A DNA stretch of 10,917 nucleotides from Egicoccus sp035462025. Lineage in GTDB: Bacteria > Actinomycetota > Nitriliruptoria > Nitriliruptorales > Nitriliruptoraceae. The stretch is taken from positions 1 through 10,917 of the forward strand of contig DATHUR010000070.1 in assembly GCA_035462025.1 (NCBI GenBank). Direction: 5' to 3'. Within the stretch, counting starts at the first letter, position 1, and each line of letters starts with the position of its first letter. The notes under the pieces were generated by a model. The model saw only the letters and a program-made list of their open reading frames with translations. It was not told the DNA's origin and did not search any database. Positions 6,183-10,917 of the stretch are shown piece after piece. The translations under genes were made by a program, and so were the position numbers.

Positions 6183-7715
6183 TTGACTGCGCTGCTGGCG
6201 GCGCTCCCGATCGTGGTCGTGCTCGTGCTGATGGTCGGCCGACGGTGGGCCGCGTCGCGGGCCGGGCTCGTCGGCGCCGCGCTGGCGCTGGTGATCGCCG
6301 TCGCCGCCTTCGACCTCGGGCGCGGTGTCCCTCTCGACGCGCCGGGCGGCGCGGCCTACGTCGGCACGTTCGCCGAAGCGCTGTTCACCGCCGCGACCAT
6401 CCTGTGGATCGTGATCCCCGCCCTGGCGATCCACCACCTGCAGGTCGCGACAGGTGCGACCGACCGGCTGCGTCTGGCACTGGCCGGCATCGCGTCGGAC
6501 CCGCGCCTGTTCGCGCTGCTGATCGGCTGGTTCTTCGCGCTGTTCATCGAGGGCGCTGCCGGGTTCGGGGCGTCGGTGGCGCTCGCCGCGCCGTTCCTGG
6601 TCGGCGTCGGCTACCGCCCGCTCGATGCGGTCGTGGTGGCCATGCTCGGTCATGCCATCGGTGTGTCGTTCGGGGCGATCGGCACGCCGCTGGTGCCGCA
6701 GGTGGCGGCCACGGGGTTGTCGCCCCTGGAGATCGCCGCGCCGACCGCCCGGCTGCACCTGATCGCCGGCTGGCTGCTGCTCGCCGCCATGATGCTGGTC
6801 GCGTCACGCGCCGTCGGACGACCCGCGCGTGGTGCGATCTGGGGCTGGACCGCGCTGGCCGGCGCCGCCTTCCTGGTTCCGTACTGGCTCATCGCCACCT
6901 TCGTCGGTCCGGAACTGCCGACCCTCGCCGGCTCGCTGATCGGCATCGCGGTGTTCGTCGCCGCGCTGAAGCTGTTCGGACGTCAGCAGGCGCCGGGCGT
7001 GGTGCCGGACCTGCCGGCCGCCGCGCCAACCGGCGCCGTCGACCTGCTGCGCGCCGGGGCGCCCTACCTCGTTCTGATCGTGCTCGTCCTGCTCACGCGG
7101 CTGGTACCGCCGATCCGCGACCCGCTCGGCGCGGTCGAGGTGGCCTGGACGCTGCCGGGCGGGTTCACCGGGTCGTTCCGTCCCCTGACGCACCCTGGCA
7201 CGCTGTTGGCGGTGTCGTTCCTCGTCGGTGCCGCCCTCGCCCGAGCCGGTGGATCACGGATCGGCGCGGCCCTGCGGACCACGTTCGGGCAGCTCGCCGC
7301 CGTCGCGGTCGCGTTGGTCGCGATGCTGTCGCTGGCGCGGATCATGGTCCATGCCGGCATGACCCAGTCGCTGGCCGAGGCGGCTGCCGCCGGTGCGGGT
7401 GACGCCTGGCCGGTCATGGCCCCCCTGGTCGGGGTGCTCGGCACCTTCGTGACCGGGTCGGCGACGGCATCGAACGTGCTGTTCACCGACCTGCAGGTCG
7501 CCACGGCCGAGACGCTGTCGCTGCCGATCCCACCGATGGTCGCCGGGCAGGGCTACGGCGCCGCGGTCGGCAACGTCGTGTGTCCGCACAACATCGTCGC
7601 CGCCGGCGCGACCGTCGGTCTGACCGGCGGCGAGGGCGATGTGCTGCGCCGCACGATCGGCCCCGCGCTGGCCTACAGCCTCGTGGGTGGCGTCCTGCTG
7701 CTCACCATGACGTGA
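6183..7715 (+). CDS. lctP: L-lactate permease (LctP)-family transporter
   Basis: A 510-residue polytopic membrane protein with about 12-14 hydrophobic segments. Family signatures are FIEGAAGFGASVALAAPF (from about residue 121), the GHAIGVSFGAIGTPLVPQ segment that follows, VTGSATASNVLF, and GNVVCPHNIVAAGATVGLTG near residue 462. Characterised relatives import L-/D-lactate or glycolate with protons; in this sugar-acid context another hydroxy acid is possible. The TTG start at 6183 follows GAGGGGGAG and begins the first hydrophobic segment within a few residues, as expected. It starts 30 bp after the PucR stop, so it may be read through from the regulator or from its own promoter at 6150. A terminator-like hairpin follows at 7722-7752. 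No sign of truncation. Confidence 0.92.
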   Translation: MTALLAALPIVVVLVLMVGRRWAASRAGLVGAALALVIAVAAFDLGRGVPLDAPGGAAYVGTFAEALFTAATILWIVIPALAIHHLQVATGATDRLRLALAGIASDPRLFALLIGWFFALFIEGAAGFGASVALAAPFLVGVGYRPLDAVVVAMLGHAIGVSFGAIGTPLVPQVAATGLSPLEIAAPTARLHLIAGWLLLAAMMLVASRAVGRPARGAIWGWTALAGAAFLVPYWLIATFVGPELPTLAGSLIGIAVFVAALKLFGRQQAPGVVPDLPAAAPTGAVDLLRAGAPYLVLIVLVLLTRLVPPIRDPLGAVEVAWTLPGGFTGSFRPLTHPGTLLAVSFLVGAALARAGGSRIGAALRTTFGQLAAVAVALVAMLSLARIMVHAGMTQSLAEAAAAGAGDAWPVMAPLVGVLGTFVTGSATASNVLFTDLQVATAETLSLPIPPMVAGQGYGAAVGNVVCPHNIVAAGATVGLTGGEGDVLRRTIGPALAYSLVGGVLLLTMT

Positions 7716-7721
7716 TCGGCG

Positions 7722-7752
7722 CCGGGGCGGCGGTCATCCGGCTCCGCCCCGG
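7722..7752 (+). terminator. Terminator-like GC hairpin after the permease gene
   Basis: CCGGGGCGG (7722-7730) and CCGCCCCGG (7744-7752) pair perfectly over 9 bp around a 13-nt loop, starting seven bases after the permease stop. There is no T-tract downstream, which is common for actinobacterial hairpin terminators but lowers certainty. It could also be a 3'-end stabilising stem. Confidence 0.45.
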
Positions 7753-7768
7753 TCGACGGAGCGGCGAG

Positions 7769-7774
7769 TAGCGT
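7769..7774 (+). promoter_or_regulatory. Possible -10 element (TAGCGT) before the dehydrogenase gene
   Basis: TAGCGT sits 53 bp before the GTG start, in a 112-bp gap after a terminator-like hairpin, where a new promoter is expected. The following 13 bases resemble those after the TAGCGT at 6150. A transcript would begin near 7780-7782, at the edge of the 7782-7800 hairpin. No convincing -35 was found. Confidence 0.35.
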
Positions 7775-7781
7775 CGCGCCT

Positions 7782-7800
7782 CCGGACGTTGTTCGTCCGG
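7782..7800 (+). promoter_or_regulatory. Perfect inverted repeat in the leader of the dehydrogenase gene
   Basis: CCGGACG-TTGTT-CGTCCGG has fully complementary 7-bp arms and a 5-base AT-rich centre. Placed just downstream of the proposed -10 box, it could be an operator blocking initiation or a hairpin at the extreme 5' end of the mRNA. Its central CGTTGTTCGT recurs, inverted, at 5010-5019 beside the PucR gene palindrome, which favours a protein-binding role. Confidence 0.4.
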
Positions 7801-7827
7801 GCCCGACACGACGGCGCGGGAGGCGAC

Positions 7828-8703
<876 letters not shown>

Positions 8704-8704
8704 C

Positions 8705-9223
8705 GTGGCCGGCGACGCCCGGCACGTCGTCCTGCTCGGCATGATGGGTGCCGGCAAGACCACGACCGGCCGGGCCCTGGCCCACCACCTCGGCCGGCCG
8801 CTGCGTGACTGCGACGCCGACCTCGAGGCCCTCGGCGGTCGCACCGGCGCCACCATCGCGGCCGAGGACGGCGTCGACCGCCTGCACCACCTCGAGGGGG
8901 AGGTGTTGCTGGCCGCGCTCGCGTCGGACGAACCCGCCGTGGTGACCGGTGCGGGATGGGTGGTCGAGTCGGCGCGATGCCGCGCGGCGCTGCGGGAGCG
9001 GGCGATCGTCGTCTGGCTCGACCTCCCGGTCGCCGACCTCCTCGAGCGGATGGCCGGCAGCGCCCACCGCCGCCCGATGGTCGCCGCGGAGGCCGAGACG
9101 GTGCTGGACCGCCGCGCAGCGGGCTTCGCCGAGGCCGCCGACCTCCACCTCGACGCGTCCCGGCCGACCGCGGACCTGGTCGCCGCGATCGCCGCGGCCG
9201 TCTCGGACGCACCCGAGACCTAA
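8705..9223 (+). CDS. Shikimate-kinase-like P-loop kinase (possible gluconate kinase)
   Basis: A 172-residue soluble P-loop kinase with the shikimate kinase layout: Walker A GMMGAGKTTTG (residues 12-22), the DCD pair (Asp35, Asp37) matching the substrate Asp pair, TGAGWV (81-86) at the Walker B/GGG position, and RRPMV in the lid. Three shikimate-contacting features differ: the FRxxE Arg is His61 (LHHLE), GGG is GAG, and the RxPLY segment is RRAAGF. In a cluster with 6-phosphogluconate dehydrogenase and gluconolactonase, phosphorylation of gluconate or a similar acid is an attractive inference; a genuine aroK is expected beside aroB/aroC, which are absent here. Starts at GTG one base after the dehydrogenase stop with only a weak ribosome site, suggesting coupling. 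Database pipelines may call it aroK. Confidence 0.75.
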   Translation: MAGDARHVVLLGMMGAGKTTTGRALAHHLGRPLRDCDADLEALGGRTGATIAAEDGVDRLHHLEGEVLLAALASDEPAVVTGAGWVVESARCRAALRERAIVVWLDLPVADLLERMAGSAHRRPMVAAEAETVLDRRAAGFAEAADLHLDASRPTADLVAAIAAAVSDAPET

Positions 9224-9248
9224 GGTGGCGCCGAGCGGAGGGATGGAC

Positions 9249-10136
9249 ATGACCCGCACCCTGACGGCCACGCCCGTCGGCGACCACCGCGCCCACCTCG
9301 GCGAGGGACCACGGTGGGACGCCGAGCGGCAGCGGCTGCTCTACGTCGACATCGAGGGTGGCGCCGTGCTCGCACACGACCCGGCGACCGCGACGACCCG
9401 GGTGCTGTTCCACCATGACGACTACGTGACCGCCGTGCACCCGCACCGCGACGGCCGGTTGCTGGTCGGCCTGCGTGCCGGACTCGGCGTCTGGGACGAG
9501 GGTCGCCCCGACCGACCGCCGACGCTCGCCGTCGCGATCCAGGCCGACGACGACCGGCTGCGCTGCAACGACGCGACCGTGGCCCCCGACGGCGCCGTGT
9601 GGATCGGCACGATGCACCTCGACGACGCCGAGGGGGCCGCCCGGCTGTACCGCATCGCCGCCGACGGCGAGGCCCGTCCGCAACGGGGTGGGCTGACCAT
9701 CAGCAACGGGCTCGGGTTCTCGCCCGACGGCCGGCTGCTCTACCACGCCGACACGCCGACCGGGCGCGTCGACGTGCTGGTGCTGGCCGCGGACGGCGAC
9801 TCGATCGACGACGTGCGCCGCTTCGTCAGCCTGCCCGACGCCGCCGGACAGCCCGACGGGCTGACCGTCGACGCCGAGGGTGGCGTCTGGGTCGCGCTGT
9901 GGTCGGGCGGGACGGTCTGCCGGTTCACCCCGGACGGCGCGCTCGACATGATGGTCGAGGTACCCGCCTCGCACACCACGAGCTGTGCCTTCGGAGGTGC
10001 CGACCTCACCACCCTCTACATCACCACCGGCGGTCCCGAGGTCGGCGGCCGTGGCGAGGCGGCCGGTGCGCTCTTCACCGCCGAGGTCGGCGTCACCGGC
10101 CTGCCGAGCCCTGCGGCGGCCGTCGCGCTCGCGTGA
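9249..10136 (+). CDS. SMP-30/gluconolactonase/LRE-like family lactonase
   Basis: A 295-residue six-bladed beta-propeller of the SMP-30 family, which hydrolyses sugar lactones such as glucono-1,5-lactone using one divalent metal. The expected metal/active-site residues are all present: Glu19 in HLGEGP, Asn107 in CNDATV, Asn153 in ISNGLGFSPDG and Asp203 in QPDGLTVDAEGG. No signal peptide is visible, so it is probably cytosolic. ATG 9249 is favoured because GGAGGG (9237-9242) lies six bases upstream; ATG 9243 directly abuts that site. The gap after the kinase stop is 25 bp and contains TAAGGT (9221-9226, overlapping the stop), a possible internal -10 box. It is the last gene of the + strand unit and supplies the substrate logic for the neighbouring kinase and dehydrogenase. 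Its 3' end overlaps the convergent methyltransferase gene by 44 bp. Confidence 0.92.
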   Translation: MTRTLTATPVGDHRAHLGEGPRWDAERQRLLYVDIEGGAVLAHDPATATTRVLFHHDDYVTAVHPHRDGRLLVGLRAGLGVWDEGRPDRPPTLAVAIQADDDRLRCNDATVAPDGAVWIGTMHLDDAEGAARLYRIAADGEARPQRGGLTISNGLGFSPDGRLLYHADTPTGRVDVLVLAADGDSIDDVRRFVSLPDAAGQPDGLTVDAEGGVWVALWSGGTVCRFTPDGALDMMVEVPASHTTSCAFGGADLTTLYITTGGPEVGGRGEAAGALFTAEVGVTGLPSPAAAVALA

Positions 10137-10617
10137 CGCCCGACCGCCACAGCCACCGGGGGACCTCAGAGGTGAACCGGTCGTACTCGGCCGGGAATCG
10201 GCGTCGCAGGCGCGGCTCCTCGTAGATGCGCACGAAGGTGTGGAAGACGCCGGCCAGCGCCACCGCGTACCACCCTGCCGGGCGGCTCCACCACCAGCAG
10301 GCCTGGCCCGTCGCGACCGCCAGGACGCCGACGTACTGCGGGTTGCGGGTGAACCGGTACGGGCCGGCCGCCACCAACGCCTCGGTCTCGGCGATGGGCG
10401 CGGGCGTGCCACGAGCACGCACGAAGCGCACGAACGAAGCACCCACCAGCAACGAACCGCCGACGATCATGGTCGCGCCCACGACGCGGGCACCCAGTGG
10501 GGTCGCCGAGGGCGCCGCCGGCCGACCGGCCAGCCACCAGGGCGTCAGCCCGGCAACCGTCACGGGCACGGTGGCGGCGAACAGCACCGTCCCGGCTGCA
10601 GCACCACGTCGGTCCAT
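10093..10617 (-). CDS. Isoprenylcysteine carboxyl methyltransferase (ICMT/PEMT)-family membrane protein
   Basis: A 174-residue integral membrane protein with about four hydrophobic segments (~10-30, 42-64, 95-130 in two). The family signature is clear: GPYRFTRNPQYVG (85-97) followed by His126, EEPRLRRRF (133-141) and EYDRFTSEVPRW (144-155), which form the S-adenosylmethionine-binding half of ICMT-like enzymes. Bacterial members methylate varied lipid-like or small substrates, mostly uncharacterised; no substrate is evident here. The ATG at 10617 is chosen because GAGGG lies six bases upstream. Longer in-frame starts (to 10755) would run through an intrinsic terminator. The C-terminal tail after PRW (~18 residues, Arg-rich) is encoded where the gene overlaps the convergent lactonase gene. 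It does not appear functionally linked to its neighbours. Confidence 0.88.
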   Translation of the reverse strand: MDRRGAAAGTVLFAATVPVTVAGLTPWWLAGRPAAPSATPLGARVVGATMIVGGSLLVGASFVRFVRARGTPAPIAETEALVAAGPYRFTRNPQYVGVLAVATGQACWWWSRPAGWYAVALAGVFHTFVRIYEEPRLRRRFPAEYDRFTSEVPRWLWRSGVTRARRPPQGSAGR

Positions 10618-10702
10618 CGGCCGCCCTCGCTCGCCGCCCGCAATCATGCACGATCGGTGCGCGGCAGGAACCACCAATGCCGCAGGCGAGGGGTTTCGGG
10701 GC

Positions 10703-10741
10703 AAGAAAAGGGCCGCCCCGGGGAGAGATCCGGGACGGCCC
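10703..10741 (-). terminator. Intrinsic (rho-independent) terminator on the minus strand
   Basis: On the minus strand GGGCCGTCCCGG and CCGGGGCGGCCC form a 12-bp stem (one U-G wobble) around an 8-nt loop, followed at once by TTTTCTT. This textbook structure ends a transcript entering from the right of the window and insulates the methyltransferase gene, whose start is about 86 bp further on. On the + strand there is no T-tract, so it is one-directional. Confidence 0.85.
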
Positions 10742-10917
10742 AGGTCGGGTTGCACGTCGGTCCGTGGCTGGGAGTTCCACCGTGCGAACCCTGCGTCTCG
10801 CGTATTGATTGCGAGTCGCTCACCGCTGGTGACGATACGGAGGTGCCGGGAGGCTTCGTAGGGGCGATGGACCCTCGGGTGTCAGGGCCCCTGGACCCCT
10901 CCTGCCGCTCGGGTCCA
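10742..10917 (-). other. Gene-free region with consecutive inverted repeats; possible structured RNA 3' part
   Basis: No convincing coding sequence. In + coordinates the repeats are: GGGTTGCACG (10747-10756) with CGTGCGAACCC (10781-10791, one bulged G) enclosing GTGG/CCAC; GCGTCTCGC (10793-10801) with GCGAGTCGC (10811-10819, one mismatch); TCACC-GCT-GGTGA (10820-10832); AGGGGC (10860-10865) with GCCCCT (10887-10892); and TGGACCC (10892-10898) with GGGTCCA (10911-10917). These run straight into the minus-strand terminator. That order fits the 3' portion of a minus-strand structured RNA or a long structured 3' UTR, but high GC makes chance stems common. I do not recognise tmRNA, RNase P, SRP, rRNA or a known riboswitch core. 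Confidence 0.3.

Noticed and set aside
4872..6758. A 628-codon open frame on the minus strand spanning the regulator and permease genes
   Set aside because: It is the antisense of two well-recognised genes, rich in Arg/Gly/Gln low-complexity sequence with no family motif. Long empty antisense frames are expected at this GC content.
5414..7402. A 662-codon open frame on the + strand
   Set aside because: It is out of frame with the PucR and permease genes and translates to Arg/Pro/Gly-rich sequence without motifs.
10618..10755. N-terminal extension of the methyltransferase gene
   Set aside because: It would cross the intrinsic terminator at 10703-10741, and the ATG at 10617 has its own ribosome site and leads directly into the first membrane segment.
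10833..10865. ACGAAGCCTCCCGGC on the minus strand, loosely like the GCAAAGCCTCCGGC core of c-di-GMP (GEMM) riboswitches
   Set aside because: The conserved A-rich joins and the second helix receptor are missing, and the match is a short GC-rich word only.
10642..10916. Open minus-strand frame entering from the right edge
   Set aside because: Its translation is low-complexity Pro/Ser/Arg-rich, and it reads through the terminator stem; no sign of a real protein.

Overview
This is a high-GC segment (roughly 70% or more G+C by eye) with dense packing, GTG/TTG starts and G/C-rich third codon positions. It suggests an Actinomycetota-type bacterium, but no rRNA or lineage marker is present to fix the genus. 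I see no insertion sequence, CRISPR array, tRNA or phage gene. The content is accessory-type carbon metabolism.

Left part (1-4881): the C-terminal end of an aldo/keto reductase on the + strand faces a four-gene minus-strand operon. In transcription order the operon encodes a thiamine-diphosphate (ThDP) enzyme of the acetolactate-synthase type, a bile acid:sodium symporter-family (BASS) carrier, an NAD-dependent epimerase/dehydratase and a classical short-chain dehydrogenase. Each of the three junctions is a 4-base stop/start overlap (ATGA, GTGA, ATGA), so the four proteins are probably made together. A plausible job is uptake or export of an organic anion coupled to 2-oxoacid C-C chemistry and carbonyl reduction; the substrate cannot be read from the sequence.

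Control region (4882-5027): a divergent intergenic stretch holds a 17-bp near-perfect palindrome (4991-5007), repeated TCGCAC words and a 10-mer that recurs inverted in the leader of the 6-phosphogluconate dehydrogenase gene. It feeds the minus-strand operon and, on the other side, a PucR-family regulator (5028-6152), which is the obvious candidate to bind it.

Right part (6183-10136): an L-lactate permease-family transporter, a short-form 6-phosphogluconate dehydrogenase, a small shikimate-kinase-like P-loop kinase with altered substrate residues, and an SMP-30/gluconolactonase all lie on the + strand. If the kinase accepts gluconate, the last three form a compact gluconolactone -> gluconate -> 6-phosphogluconate -> ribulose-5-phosphate route. 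A terminator-like hairpin follows the permease, and matching TAGCGT-type promoter elements precede the permease and the dehydrogenase, pointing to two transcription units under similar control.

Right edge (10093-10917): a small isoprenylcysteine carboxyl methyltransferase-family membrane protein is convergent with the lactonase and overlaps it by 44 bp. Beyond it is about 300 bp without a convincing gene. This contains a clear minus-strand intrinsic terminator (10703-10741) preceded by a closely spaced series of inverted repeats (10747-10917), possibly the 3' part of an unassigned structured RNA entering from the right.
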